The notes under the pieces: model-generated
Told to the model about the DNA's origin: nothing
Seen by the model: only the letters and a program-made list of their open reading frames with translations
The model's database searches: none
Shown: in pieces, positions 47,186 through 56,634 of the stretch
Layout of the letters: each line of letters begins with the position of its first letter
Position numbering within the stretch: the first letter of the stretch is position 1
Translations under genes and position numbers: made by a program
Assembly (NCBI RefSeq): GCF_009830945.1
Contig: NZ_VWVV01000008.1
Location: forward strand, 180,014-244,013
Length of the DNA: 64,000 bases
DNA from: Nocardiopsis sp. FR4
GTDB lineage: Bacteria; Actinomycetota; Actinomycetes; Streptosporangiales; Streptosporangiaceae
Direction: 5' to 3'

Positions 47186-47959
47186 ATGGCGACCGACGGC
47201 ACTTCCGCGGGCCACGGCAGGCCCGTGGTCACGCTCTCCGCCTCCTACGGCGCGGGAGGAGGGGCGGTCGGCCGGGCCGTCGCGGCTCGGCTCGGCGTGG
47301 CCTTCCTGGACCGCGCGGTCCCCAGCGAGGTGGCCGCCCGCATCGGCTGCTCCCTGGAGGAGGCCCTCCAGCGCGACGACCGCGCCCCCGGCGGGCTCGA
47401 ACGCCTGCTCTCCAGCGCCGCCCGCCTGCCCACCGTCACCCTGGGCGGCGTGGACACCGCCCTCATCGGCACCACCAACGAGGAGGGCCGGCTCCTCTAC
47501 GACCACGAGTTCGTGGAGCAGACCGAACGGGTCATCGGCGGGGTGGCCCTGAGCGGCGGCGTCGTCCTCGGCCGGGCCGGGGCCCTGGTCCTGGCCGACC
47601 ACCCCAGCGCCCTGCACGTGCGCCTGGACGGAGACCGCCGCGCGCGCCTGGACCGGGCGCGCACCCTGTGGACGGCCGGGGACCGCAGCGAGCGCGGCGC
47701 CCGCGGCTGGGGTGGGGAGGAGCCCACCCGGCGCCTGCTCGAGGACAACGACCGCGCCCGGACCGCCTACGTACGGCGCTTCTACCGGGCCGACCCGGCC
47801 GACCCGCGCCACTACCACCTGGTGCTGGACGCGCCCGCGCTGTCGCTGCGGGCGTGCGCGGACCTGGTCGTGCGCGCGGCGCGCGACCGCGCCGACGCGG
47901 CACCGGAGGCCGACACCGCGCCTCCCGTTGACGGACGGGACACCCCGAAGTCAACGTAA
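47186..47959 (+). CDS. Cytidylate-kinase-like family protein
   Basis: 257 aa. A P-loop-type start (LSASYGAGGGAVGRAVAARLGVAFLDRAV) has Gly-Ala-Gly-Gly-Gly where true kinases have GxxGxGK[ST]; the Walker lysine is missing. The lid region (LDGDRRARLDRARTLW) and RRFYRADPADPRHYHLVLDA match the cytidylate-kinase-like family (AAA/Cmk2 type), whose substrate is unknown. ATG 47186 has no strong ribosome-binding site. GC-rich; preceded by the palindromic terminator. Confidence 0.8.
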   Translation: MATDGTSAGHGRPVVTLSASYGAGGGAVGRAVAARLGVAFLDRAVPSEVAARIGCSLEEALQRDDRAPGGLERLLSSAARLPTVTLGGVDTALIGTTNEEGRLLYDHEFVEQTERVIGGVALSGGVVLGRAGALVLADHPSALHVRLDGDRRARLDRARTLWTAGDRSERGARGWGGEEPTRRLLEDNDRARTAYVRRFYRADPADPRHYHLVLDAPALSLRACADLVVRAARDRADAAPEADTAPPVDGRDTPKST

Positions 47960-48000
47960 ATTGTGCGGTTTTTTACCATCGCGGTAATTCTCACCTTGTG

Positions 48001-48030
48001 CTGACGACAGCCACTTGACTCGGGTAAGGT
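48001..48030 (+). promoter_or_regulatory. Candidate malic enzyme promoter
   Basis: CTGACG (48001-48006), 18 bases, TAAGGT (48025-48030). Would give a leader of about 275 bases. It lies in a relatively AT-rich patch of the 354-bp region upstream of the malic enzyme gene, which holds no other supported gene. Confidence 0.4.
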
Positions 48031-48313
48031 GAGGCGACTCGGTTACGGGTCCAGACCACGCCCCCACCGGAGCCCGTCCCACACGCCGGTGGCACCATGG
48101 GGGCACCGGCGCGCGCACCGGAACACGCGGTGTCCCGCGCGCACGCGTCCAGGCCCTCCCCCTCCGCGACCGTCCGCGGTCCCGGTACGCGGAGCGGGCG
48201 GCGGCACCCGTCCCCGGCTCGCCCCCGGCGGGGCCGCCCGGCACCCGCCACCCGGCCGAGCCGCCCCGCGCCCCGCGGACGCACGACACCCAGCCAGAGC
48301 CAAGGAGCAACAC

Positions 48314-49720
48314 GTGGCCACCCTTCCCAGCGTTTCCTACTCCATCACCGTCCGCCTCGAACTGGACGCTGGGGGCAGCGCGGTCGGCAGCCTCACCAAC
48401 GCGGTGGAGCAGGTGGGCGGCATGATCACCGCGCTGGACGTGGCCGCGGCCGGGCACGAGCGCATCCGCATCGACGTCACCTGCGCCGCCCGCGACACCG
48501 AGCACGCCCAGGCCATCATCGACGCCCTGGGCGCGATCGAGGGCGTGGTCGTGCACAAGGTCAGTGACCGCACCTTCCTCATGCACCTGGGCGGCAAGAT
48601 CGAGATGAAGTCCAAGGTGCCGCTGCGCAACCGCGACGAGCTCTCCATGGCCTACACCCCCGGTGTCGCCCGCGTCTCCCAGGCCATCGCGGCCAACAAG
48701 GACGACGCCCGCCGCCTGACCATCAAACGCAACAGCGTCGCCGTGGTCACCGACGGCTCCGCGGTCCTGGGCCTGGGCAACATCGGCCCCGAGGCCGCCA
48801 TGCCCGTCATGGAGGGCAAGGCCGCCCTGTTCAAACGCTTCGCCGACATCGACGCCTGGCCCATCGCCCTGGACACCCAGGACGTGGACGAGATCGTGCG
48901 CACCGTCCAGGTGCTCGCCCCCGGCTTCGGCGGCATCAACCTGGAGGACATCTCCGCCCCCCGCTGCTTCGAGGTCGAGGCCCGCCTGCGCGAGCTGCTC
49001 GACATCCCCGTCTTCCACGACGACCAGCACGGCACCGCCATCGTCGTCCTCGCGGCCCTGCGCAACGCGCTGCGCGTGGTGGGCAAGAAGCTCAGCGAGG
49101 TCCGCATCGCCATGTCCGGCGCGGGCGCGGCCGGTACCGCCATCCTCAAGCTGCTCATGCACGCGGGCGCGCGCGACGTCATCGTCAGCGACGTGAAGGG
49201 CGCCGTGCACACCGGGCGCGAGGACATGGACCCCACCCTGCGCTGGATCGCGGAGAACACCAACCCCCAGGGCTACGACGGCGACCTGCGCGGCGCCGTG
49301 GCCGGGGCGGACGTGTTCATCGGGGTGTCGGCCCCCAACCTGCTCAGCGGTGAGGACATCGCGGAGATGAACGAGGACTCCATCATCTTCGCGCTGGCCA
49401 ACCCCGACCCCGAGGTCGACCCGGAGGTCGCGCACCTGCACGCCGCCGTCGTCGCCACCGGCCGCAGCGACTACCCCAACCAGATCAACAACGTGCTGGT
49501 CTTCCCGGGGTTCTTCCGCGGCCTGCTGGACGCCCAGAGCCACCACGTCACCTCGGACATGATGGTCGCCGCCGCCGAGGCCCTGGCCGACGTGGTCACC
49601 GAGGACGAGCTGGGCCCGAACTACATCATCCCCAGCGTGTTCCACTCCGACCTGTCCCACCACGTGGCCAGCGCCGTGCGCGAGGTCGCCCAGCGCGACC
49701 AGGCCGCCCGCGGCGAGTAG
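48314..49720 (+). CDS. NAD(P)-dependent malic enzyme with N-terminal ACT domain
   Basis: 468 aa. It decarboxylates malate to pyruvate. An ACT-like domain (about 7-80, YSITVRLELDAGGSAVGSLT) suggests allosteric control, and is common in actinobacterial malic enzymes. Catalytic features: MAYTPGVARV (Tyr), VAVVTDGSAVLGLGNIG, FHDDQHGTAIV metal-binding aspartates, and the Rossmann GAGAAGTAI. GTG 48314 follows AAGGAG with a 6-base gap. Confidence 0.95.
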   Translation: MATLPSVSYSITVRLELDAGGSAVGSLTNAVEQVGGMITALDVAAAGHERIRIDVTCAARDTEHAQAIIDALGAIEGVVVHKVSDRTFLMHLGGKIEMKSKVPLRNRDELSMAYTPGVARVSQAIAANKDDARRLTIKRNSVAVVTDGSAVLGLGNIGPEAAMPVMEGKAALFKRFADIDAWPIALDTQDVDEIVRTVQVLAPGFGGINLEDISAPRCFEVEARLRELLDIPVFHDDQHGTAIVVLAALRNALRVVGKKLSEVRIAMSGAGAAGTAILKLLMHAGARDVIVSDVKGAVHTGREDMDPTLRWIAENTNPQGYDGDLRGAVAGADVFIGVSAPNLLSGEDIAEMNEDSIIFALANPDPEVDPEVAHLHAAVVATGRSDYPNQINNVLVFPGFFRGLLDAQSHHVTSDMMVAAAEALADVVTEDELGPNYIIPSVFHSDLSHHVASAVREVAQRDQAARGE

Positions 49721-49725
49721 CCCCG

Positions 49726-49754
49726 GGCCGTGCGCGGTGCCCCGCCGCACGGCC
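49726..49754 (+). terminator. Hairpin after the malic enzyme gene
   Basis: A 9-bp stem (49726-49734, 49746-49754), extendable inward by 3 bp, five bases after the stop. Confidence 0.65.
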
Positions 49755-49818
49755 TCGCTCCCGTAACGGGCTGGGGAACAGCGGCGGATCGCCGACGGTT
49801 CCAGGGTAGGTGTGGAGC

Positions 49819-50400
49819 ATGGACCAGCCGACGATGACGGGGCGCCTCCTCGTGGCGAGCCCCCTTCTGCAGGAGGACTCCTTCCGGCGCTCGGTGGTGT
49901 TCGTCGTGGACGACGGGGACGACGGCACCCTCGGCGTGATCCTCAACCGCCCACTGGAGGTGCCCGTGGACGAGGTCGTCGCCGACTGGGGCGGCTACGC
50001 CAGCGAACCCGCGGTCATGTTCTCGGGCGGACCGGTCGGCGTCGGCTCCGGCATCGCCCTGGGGGTGGCCGGGCCGGGCGAGCCGCCGCCGGGGTGGTCC
50101 CCGCTGCAGGGCCTGGACCCGCAGCTGGGCCTGGACGGGCTGGGCGTGGTCGACCTCGACGGCCCCGCGCAGGTGCTGGGCGGGGCGCTCGGCGCCTTCC
50201 GCGTCTTCGCCGGGTACGCCGGGTGGAGCGAGGGGCAGTTGGCCGGGGAGATCGAGGAGGGCGCCTGGTACGTGGTGGACGCGATCGCCGACGACGTCTT
50301 CACCACCGCCCCCGAGGGACTGTGGTCGCGGGTGCTGCGGCGCCAGGGCGGCGACATGGCGCTGCTGTCCACCTTCCCCGACGACCCCACCCTGAACTGA
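49819..50400 (+). CDS. YqgE/AlgH family protein (UPF0301)
   Basis: 193 aa. Family signature LLVASPLLQEDSFRRSVVFVVDDGDDGTLGVILNRP is spread over residues 10-45; VFAGYAGWSEGQL is the second conserved block. Function is not firmly known. ATG 49819 was preferred to GTG 49810. Confidence 0.93.
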   Translation: MDQPTMTGRLLVASPLLQEDSFRRSVVFVVDDGDDGTLGVILNRPLEVPVDEVVADWGGYASEPAVMFSGGPVGVGSGIALGVAGPGEPPPGWSPLQGLDPQLGLDGLGVVDLDGPAQVLGGALGAFRVFAGYAGWSEGQLAGEIEEGAWYVVDAIADDVFTTAPEGLWSRVLRRQGGDMALLSTFPDDPTLN

Positions 50401-50519
50401 GCCCGTCGCACCGGGGTCCGGACCGCATACCCGGAACCGGAGTCCCCGAACCGGGACCGCCGGGGTGGGCCGCGACACCCTATACCGTGGAACGCAGACG
50501 TTGAAAGGTGTGAGGCACG

Positions 50520-50762
50520 ATGGCGATGGACATCCTCAACAAGGTCCTCCCGGACAGCGAGACCAAACCGGACATCTCCCACGACGGTGGTGACCGCGAG
50601 CGGTTCGCCCACTACGTCCAGAAGGACAAGATCACCGAGAGCGCCGTCACCGGCAACCCGGTGATCGCCCTGTGCGGCAAGGTATGGGTGCCCAACCGGG
50701 ATCCGAAGAAGTTCCCCGTGTGCCCCGAGTGCAAGAAGGCCTACGAGGAGATGATGAAGTAG
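50520..50762 (+). CDS. DUF3039 family protein
   Basis: 80 aa. Conserved actinobacterial protein with DRERFAHYVQKDKI, ALCGKVWVPNRDP and CPECKKAYE; the three cysteines suggest a small zinc site. Function unknown; often near a DEAD/DEAH helicase gene, which is found 1.8 kb downstream. ATG 50520 follows AAAGGTGTGAGG; TATACC (50481-50486) may be its -10. A strong terminator follows. Confidence 0.9.
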   Translation: MAMDILNKVLPDSETKPDISHDGGDRERFAHYVQKDKITESAVTGNPVIALCGKVWVPNRDPKKFPVCPECKKAYEEMMK

Positions 50763-50807
50763 TTCTCCCCGGCCCGGCGCTCCGCGGCCCGGCCGCGGCG
50801 AACGCCC

Positions 50808-50843
50808 GGGGCCCCGGCACACCGCCCGGTGTGCCGGGGCCCC
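50808..50843 (+). terminator. 16-bp hairpin after DUF3039
   Basis: Perfect stem (50808-50823, 50828-50843) with a 4-base loop, 45 bases after the stop. Confidence 0.8.
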
Positions 50844-50905
50844 GTCGTGTCGGCGCGCCCGCACGTTCCGTCCGGTTCCCGCCCGGGCGCACCTCCGTCG
50901 CGCGA

Positions 50906-51121
50906 CTCGCGGGGCGCGGCGGTGCGGTTATCGTGGTCCTGCACGATTTGGGGCTTGCGGCGGCCTACGCCCATCGTGTGGCGATACCCTCCCAGGGACG
51001 GGTGGCCGCACGGGGCGCCCCCGCCGACGTTCTCACAGCGTCGCTGCCCGGCTCCGTCTACCAGCACGAGGTCGAAGTCCTGCCGCATCCGCGTACCGGG
51101 GTTCCACTGGTCGTACCCCCT
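50906..51121 (+). pseudogene. Remnant of a heme/iron ABC transporter ATPase (HmuV/FecE type)
   Basis: About 72 codons read as the C-terminal end of an ABC ATPase: VIVVLHDLGLAAAYAHRVAI (switch-His segment), then QGRVAARGAPADVLTASL and VYQHEVEVLPHPRTGVPLVVP, typical of HmuV. Walker A, the signature motif and Walker B are absent; upstream sequence in this frame is unrelated. No credible start or ribosome-binding site. I take it as a decayed 5'-truncated gene. It lies directly before the sortase gene. Confidence 0.7.
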
Positions 51122-51171
51122 CCGGTAGGTGCCGGTGCGTACGGAGACGTCCACAGAAGTAGGTCGTATTG

Positions 51172-51984
51172 GTGTCCACAACTGAACGGCAGTACCACGA
51201 GGATTCCTGGTCCGATGGTGAGGACGAGGACTGGGAGGGGCGCGGTCGACGGGCTTCGGGCGGGCGGCGCCGTCGCTCCCGCAGGCCCAGGGCCACCCCC
51301 GGCGACGTCGTCCGCGGCATCGTCCGGTTCGTCGGCGAGATCATGCTGACCGCCGGCCTGCTCATGCTCTTCTACGCGTCCTACGAGGTCTACGGCTCCC
51401 AGTGGGAGACCGACCGCGAGCAGCGCGACCTGGCCCAGGGGCTGGAGGAGGCCTGGGCGGCGGAGGCGGAGGCCGGGCCGGACTCGGCGCCGCTGCCGGG
51501 CAGCGCGGACAGCCGCCTGTACGTGCCGTCGCTGGACCTGGACTGGATCGTGGTCAACGGCACCACGCCGGACGACATCCGCTACAGCCCCGGCCACTAC
51601 ACCGAGTACCCCAGCTCGCCCGGCGGCGAGGGCAACTACGCGGTGGCCGCCCACCGCACCCCCGGCCTGTTCTGGGACCTGGACCTGCTCCAGGAGGGCG
51701 ACGTCATGGTCCTGGAGGACAAGGAGAACTTCTACACCTACGAGGTCTTCCGGGACGAGACGGTGCTGCCCACCGACGTGTGGGTGATCGAGCCCGACCC
51801 GTTCGACGACGCCACCGACGAGGAGCCCGGACGCTCCCTGCTCACCCTCACCACGTGCGCGCCCAAGCTGAACAACACCCACCGCCTCATCGTCTGGGCG
51901 GAGCTGGTGGAGACCACGCCCAAGTCCGAGGGGATGCCCGAGTCGATCGCGCACATGGCCCCCGAAGCCGACGAGGACGAGTGA
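51172..51984 (+). CDS. Class E sortase
   Basis: 270 aa. Membrane transpeptidase that cleaves a sorting signal (LAXTG in class E) and joins surface proteins to peptidoglycan or to pili. Basic N-terminal tail (about 20-45), one membrane helix (about 52-72), then the sortase barrel with H161 (AVAAHRTPG), C229 (TLTTCAPK) and R238 (HRLIVWAEL). GTG 51172 has TAGGTC six bases upstream, so it may be leaderless. No substrate with a sorting signal is visible in the window. Confidence 0.92.
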   Translation: MSTTERQYHEDSWSDGEDEDWEGRGRRASGGRRRRSRRPRATPGDVVRGIVRFVGEIMLTAGLLMLFYASYEVYGSQWETDREQRDLAQGLEEAWAAEAEAGPDSAPLPGSADSRLYVPSLDLDWIVVNGTTPDDIRYSPGHYTEYPSSPGGEGNYAVAAHRTPGLFWDLDLLQEGDVMVLEDKENFYTYEVFRDETVLPTDVWVIEPDPFDDATDEEPGRSLLTLTTCAPKLNNTHRLIVWAELVETTPKSEGMPESIAHMAPEADEDE

Positions 51985-51993
51985 GGAACGCGA

Positions 51994-52287
51994 ATGTACG
52001 GTCTGATCTGGCGCATCCTGCCCGGCCCGTGGGCCTCCAAGTTCATCATGGCTGTCGGTCTGCTGGCGGGCGCCGCCGCGCTGCTGTGGTTCTTCGCCTT
52101 TCCGGCGATCTCCCCGTACATGCCCTTCAACGACGGCGCCGTCGACGTCCAGGGCGCGGGAACCGGAGCTGAGACCGGAGCCGAAACCGGTGAGGACGGG
52201 CTTCGTGATGGCACTGGGCCTGCCGAGGATGAAGGGGTTTCTGAGGAGCAGGGCTTCGAGGAACCGGCCGAGGAGGGACGGGGGTAG
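51994..52287 (+). CDS. Small membrane protein following the sortase gene
   Basis: 97 aa. Begins MYGLIWRILPGPW, one strong membrane helix (about 17-40), then an acidic Gly/Glu-rich tail. Homologous short proteins with this start follow sortase or para-aminobenzoate synthase genes in actinobacteria; function unknown. ATG 51994 lies 9 bases after the sortase stop, with GTGAGGAA as ribosome-binding site. Confidence 0.8.
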   Translation: MYGLIWRILPGPWASKFIMAVGLLAGAAALLWFFAFPAISPYMPFNDGAVDVQGAGTGAETGAETGEDGLRDGTGPAEDEGVSEEQGFEEPAEEGRG

Positions 52288-52531
52288 CCGATCCGGCGGT
52301 GGACCCCTCGACCGAACGCGGGAGACCATCCTCACCTGGCGGCGCGCCGCGGCCCGAGGGGCCCGGCGCGCCGCGCCGCTGTCCGGGCCGGCGCCAGGGC
52401 ACGCGCACGGCACCACCGGGGCGAGTCCTCGGGGGGCACGCCGTGTGCGCGGCACCACTGGCCTGGCTCCCGGATCGGTCGGGTGCTGCCGCTAACCTCT
52501 AGCAGGTGAGTAACGGGGGACGGTTCGAAGA

Positions 52532-54256
52532 ATGACGGTGACGCAGACCACGACGGAGGACCGGCTTCGGGGCCTTCGCGCATGGCAGCGTGAGGCGTTC
52601 GAGGAGTACTTCCGCCGGGAACCACGCGACTTCCTCGCCGTGGCGACCCCCGGCGCGGGCAAGACCACCTTCGCCCTCACCCTGGCCAGCGAGCTCCTCC
52701 AGCGGTACACGGTGCGGGCCATCACCATCGTGTGCCCCACCGAGCACCTCAAGAAGCAGTGGGCCGAGGCGGCCGCCCGGTTCGGCATCGCCATCGACCC
52801 CGACTTCCGCAACGGGCAGGGCGCCCTGGGCCGCCAGTACGTCGGCGCCGCCGTCACCTACGCCCAGGTGGCCGCGCACCCGATGCTGCACCGCAACCGC
52901 ACCGAGGCCCGCAAGACCCTGGTCGTCTTCGACGAGGTGCACCACGCGGGCGACGCCCTCTCCTGGGGCGACGCGGTCCGCGAGGCCTTCGACCCGGCCA
53001 CCAGGCGGCTCTCCCTGACCGGCACCCCCTTTCGGTCCGACATCAACCCCATCCCGTTCGTGGACTACGTCCAGGACGGCGCCGGGGTGCGCCGCTGCTC
53101 GTGGGACTACAGCTACGGCTACGGTCCCGCCCTGAACGACGGGGTCGTGCGCCCGGTCATCTTCATGGCCTACTCCGGGGAGATGCGCTGGCGCACCCGC
53201 GCGGGCGACGAACTGGCCGCCCGGCTCGGCGAGCCCCTCACCCAGGACGCGCTGTCCCAGGCGTGGCGGGCCGCACTGGACCCCAAGGGCGACTGGATCA
53301 AGCGCGTGCTCCAGGCCGCCGACCGCCGCCTGACCGAGGTGCGCAAGACCCACCCCGACGCGGGCGCGCTGGTCATCGCGAGCGACCACGAGAACGCCCG
53401 CGCCTACTCGCGCATCCTGCGCCAGATCACCGGCAAGGGCGCCACGGTCGTCCTGTCCGACGACCCCACCGCGTCGAAGAAGATCTCCCGGTTCGCCGCG
53501 GGCGACGACCGCTGGATGGTCGCGGTGCGCATGGTCTCGGAGGGGGTGGACGTGCCCCGCCTGATGGTCGGGGTCTACGCCACCTCCACCAGTACCGCGC
53601 TCTTCTTCGCACAGGCCATCGGCCGCTTCGTGCGCGTGCGCCAGCGCGGCGAGGTGGCCTCGGTGTTCCTGCCCTCGGTGCCGACCCTGCTGGAGTACGC
53701 GGGCGAGATGGAGCGCGAGCGCGACCACGTGCTCGACCGCTCCCCGGCCGAGGGCGACGAGTATCCCGAGGACGACCTCCTCAAGGAGGCCAACAAGAAA
53801 CGGGACACCCCCGACGCCGGGGAGGAACTGCCCTTCGAGACCATGGAGTCGGCGGCCGAGTTCGACCGCGCCCTCTACGACGGGGCCGAGTACGGCGGCG
53901 CGCCGGGCTCCACCGAGGAGGAGGACTTCCTGGGCCTGCCCGGTCTGCTCGACCCCCAGCAGGTCTCCCAGCTCCTGCGCAAGCGCAAGGCCGACCTGAA
54001 GGCCAGTGAGCTCAGGACCAGGAAGCAGGAGCCCGAGGCGGAGGAGGAGGGGCCCACGCACCAGGTCCTGGCCGACCTGCGCCGTGAGCTGAGCGGCCTG
54101 GTGGGCGCCTGGCACCACCGCACCGGCAAGCCGCACGGGGTGATCCACAACGAGCTGCGCCGGGCCTGCGGCGGGCCCCCGGTGGCCCAGGCCACCCCGG
54201 CGCAGATCCGTGAGCGGATCGCCAAGATCCGGGCCTGGGCGGTCGGCGGGCGCTAG
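52532..54256 (+). CDS. DEAD/DEAH-box helicase (SSL2-like superfamily 2)
   Basis: 574 aa. Motif I TPGAGKT (39-45), motif II DEVHH (134-138), motif III SLTGTP, and motif VI QAIGRFVRVRQRG are intact, giving a complete SF2 ATPase. A C-terminal extension (about 400-574) is acidic then helical and not recognised. Role in DNA or RNA metabolism unknown; the gene is widely conserved in actinobacteria near DUF3039. ATG 52532; no strong ribosome-binding site, and TAACCT (52493-52498) may be its -10. Confidence 0.92.
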   Translation: MTVTQTTTEDRLRGLRAWQREAFEEYFRREPRDFLAVATPGAGKTTFALTLASELLQRYTVRAITIVCPTEHLKKQWAEAAARFGIAIDPDFRNGQGALGRQYVGAAVTYAQVAAHPMLHRNRTEARKTLVVFDEVHHAGDALSWGDAVREAFDPATRRLSLTGTPFRSDINPIPFVDYVQDGAGVRRCSWDYSYGYGPALNDGVVRPVIFMAYSGEMRWRTRAGDELAARLGEPLTQDALSQAWRAALDPKGDWIKRVLQAADRRLTEVRKTHPDAGALVIASDHENARAYSRILRQITGKGATVVLSDDPTASKKISRFAAGDDRWMVAVRMVSEGVDVPRLMVGVYATSTSTALFFAQAIGRFVRVRQRGEVASVFLPSVPTLLEYAGEMERERDHVLDRSPAEGDEYPEDDLLKEANKKRDTPDAGEELPFETMESAAEFDRALYDGAEYGGAPGSTEEEDFLGLPGLLDPQQVSQLLRKRKADLKASELRTRKQEPEAEEEGPTHQVLADLRRELSGLVGAWHHRTGKPHGVIHNELRRACGGPPVAQATPAQIRERIAKIRAWAVGGR

Positions 54257-54382
54257 CCGCCCCGCCCGCCCGCTGGACCGCGCGGTCGCTGAGCCGCCCG
54301 AATGGATCAAAACGGGCAAACACTTCGTAAGGCCGCGCACGGCTCATAAGCTCTCAGTGTTCATTCAATTACCTTATGTGAG

Positions 54383-55546
54383 ATGAGTGGACAAAGCCCT
54401 CGCGGCGGGTCAGCCGCGCTCTGGACCGGACTGCTGATGTGCGGTGTCGCCCTGACCGGCGTGGCCGGAGCCACCGCACCCGACGCCGCCCGCGCGCGGC
54501 TGGCGTCGGAGGACGCCGCCGCGTTCGAGGAGTGCCTTCCGGGCACGGCGGCGCGCGTGACCGACGCCGAGGGGGGCACCCGTCCCCCCGAGGGCGGGGA
54601 GCTGAGCCCGAGCCAGGCCGCCGACTACCACCGACAGCTCCGCGAGGCGCTCGTGCCGCTGCGCGGCCAGGAGCTCCAGCCGCCGCACACGATCCCGGTC
54701 GTCGTGCACGTGATCTCCTCCGAGGACGGCAGCGGGGACATCAGCGACGATCGCGTCCGGGAGCAGATCGACGTCCTCAACACCGCCTACAGCGGCGGCC
54801 GGGCCGACGTCTCCGCCGCCTCCGGCACGACGGACGGCACCGGCGGTCCCGGGAACGCCGACGGCACCGGCCAGGAGAACGGCTCCGACGCCGGCTCCGG
54901 CGGCCCCGACACCTCGCAGCCGGGCGCGGCCCTGGACGCGGCGCGGGCCGCCGTGGAGGCCGCCGACGAGGCCGTGGACACGGGCTTCCGCTTCGAGCTG
55001 ACCGAGGTCACCCGCACGGTCAACGACGACTGGTTCGCCAACTTCGACGACAACCGCGACACCATCAGGGCCCGGCTGCGCCAGGGCGACGCCGCGACCC
55101 TGAACATCTACACCGCCGACCTGGGCCCCGGTCTGCTGGGCTACTCCACCTTCCCGCAGGACTACGAGCAGGACCCAGAGCAGGACGGCGTCGTGGTCGC
55201 CCACGACACCCTGCCGGGCGGGGACCGGGAGCGGTTCAACCTCGGCCACACCACCACCCACGAGGTCGGCCACTGGCTCGGGCTCTTCCACACCTTCCAG
55301 AACGGGTGCGACGAGCCGGGCGACTACGTCGACGACACGCCCTACGAGCGCGAGGCCGCCTCCGGCTGCCCCGGGGGCCGCGACACCTGCCCCGACCGGC
55401 CGGGCGAGGACCCCGTCACCAACTTCATGAACTACAGCGACGACGCCTGCATGACCCACTTCACCGACGGCCAGGGCCAGCGCATGGTCGAGCACTGGGC
55501 GGCCTTCCGGGAGGGGTCCGCGCAGCAGCTGGCCCGTGCGGGCTGA
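54383..55546 (+). CDS. Secreted M43-family (pappalysin-like) zinc metalloprotease
   Basis: 387 aa. Signal peptide at the N terminus (hydrophobic 12-30). Zinc site HEVGHWLGLFH (293-303) and Met-turn NFMNYSDDACM (about 347-357) define the M43 metzincin clan; paired cysteines nearby fit the family. A Gly/Ser/Thr-rich insertion of about 55 residues (about 142-198) interrupts the catalytic domain. TACCTT (54370-54375) is seven bases before ATG 54383, so it looks leaderless. Confidence 0.92.
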   Translation: MSGQSPRGGSAALWTGLLMCGVALTGVAGATAPDAARARLASEDAAAFEECLPGTAARVTDAEGGTRPPEGGELSPSQAADYHRQLREALVPLRGQELQPPHTIPVVVHVISSEDGSGDISDDRVREQIDVLNTAYSGGRADVSAASGTTDGTGGPGNADGTGQENGSDAGSGGPDTSQPGAALDAARAAVEAADEAVDTGFRFELTEVTRTVNDDWFANFDDNRDTIRARLRQGDAATLNIYTADLGPGLLGYSTFPQDYEQDPEQDGVVVAHDTLPGGDRERFNLGHTTTHEVGHWLGLFHTFQNGCDEPGDYVDDTPYEREAASGCPGGRDTCPDRPGEDPVTNFMNYSDDACMTHFTDGQGQRMVEHWAAFREGSAQQLARAG

Positions 55547-55613
55547 CCGCCCCGCGCCCTCCCCGGCACAGGGATGAGCGTCCCGAACCCGCGCCACCGC
55601 TACTCTGGTGGGC

Positions 55614-56621
55614 ATGGCAGCGAACACGTACCTGACCGGTATCAAGCCCACCGGCGACTTCCACCTGGGCAACTACGTCGGCGCGATCAAGCCCGCCCTC
55701 GCGGCGTCGTCGGAGTACGACACCTACTACTTCATCGCCGACTACCACGCCCTCAACACCATCAAGGACGCGGACGAACTGCGCCACAGCATCCGGTCAG
55801 GCGCTGCCACCTGGCTCGCGTGCGGTCTGGACCCCGAACGGACCGTGGTCTACCAGCAGTCCCGGGTACCCGAGACCTTCGAGCTCACCACCATCCTGAG
55901 CGCCCTGACCCCCAAGGGCCTCATGAACCGCGCGCACGCCTACAAGGCCGCGCGCGACCGCAACAACGAGGCCGGGATCACCGACCTGGACGCCGGGATC
56001 AACATGGGGCTGTACAACTACCCCATCCTCATGGCCGCCGACATCCTCATCATGGAGGCCACCCACGTCCCCGTGGGCCGCGACCAGACCCAGCACATCG
56101 AGTACACCTCCGACATCGCCGGGTACTTCAACCACCGCTACGGCGAGGCCTACAGCTTCCCCCTGCCCAAGGGCGTCATCGACGAGGGCGAGGCGAGCAT
56201 CCTGCCCGGCGTCGACGGCCGCAAGATGAGCAAGTCCTACGACAACCACATCCCGCTCTTCCTGCCGGAGAACAAGCTCAAGAAGGCCATCCGCCGCATC
56301 CCCACCGACTCCACGCCGGTCGAGGACCCCAAGGACCCCGACAGCTCGGTGCCCTTCCAGCTGCTCACCCACTTCGCGGACGCCGACAGGGTGGCCGACG
56401 TGCGCAAGCGCCTGGAGGCGGGCGGCATGGGCTGGGGCGAGCTCAAGAACGAGCTCTTCGAGGCGGTCAACACCGAACTCGGCGCCAAGCGGGACCGGTA
56501 CGAGGAGCTGATGGCCGACCCGGCGCGGATCGACGCGATCCTGGAGGCCGGTTCGGAGCGCGCCCGCCAGCGCGCCCGCGCCACCCTCGACCGCGTGCGC
56601 GCCGCCATCGGCGTCGCCTGA
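55614..56621 (+). CDS. trpS: Tryptophanyl-tRNA synthetase
   Basis: 335 aa. Class Ic synthetase. The HIGH-like motif is GDFHLGNY and the KMSKS loop is intact (GRKMSKSYDN). ATG 55614 fits family length; TACTCT (55601-55606) is seven bases upstream and no Shine-Dalgarno is seen, so it is probably leaderless. A GTG 55608 is less likely. Confidence 0.97.
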   Translation: MAANTYLTGIKPTGDFHLGNYVGAIKPALAASSEYDTYYFIADYHALNTIKDADELRHSIRSGAATWLACGLDPERTVVYQQSRVPETFELTTILSALTPKGLMNRAHAYKAARDRNNEAGITDLDAGINMGLYNYPILMAADILIMEATHVPVGRDQTQHIEYTSDIAGYFNHRYGEAYSFPLPKGVIDEGEASILPGVDGRKMSKSYDNHIPLFLPENKLKKAIRRIPTDSTPVEDPKDPDSSVPFQLLTHFADADRVADVRKRLEAGGMGWGELKNELFEAVNTELGAKRDRYEELMADPARIDAILEAGSERARQRARATLDRVRAAIGVA

Positions 56622-56634
56622 GGCCCGGCACGGC

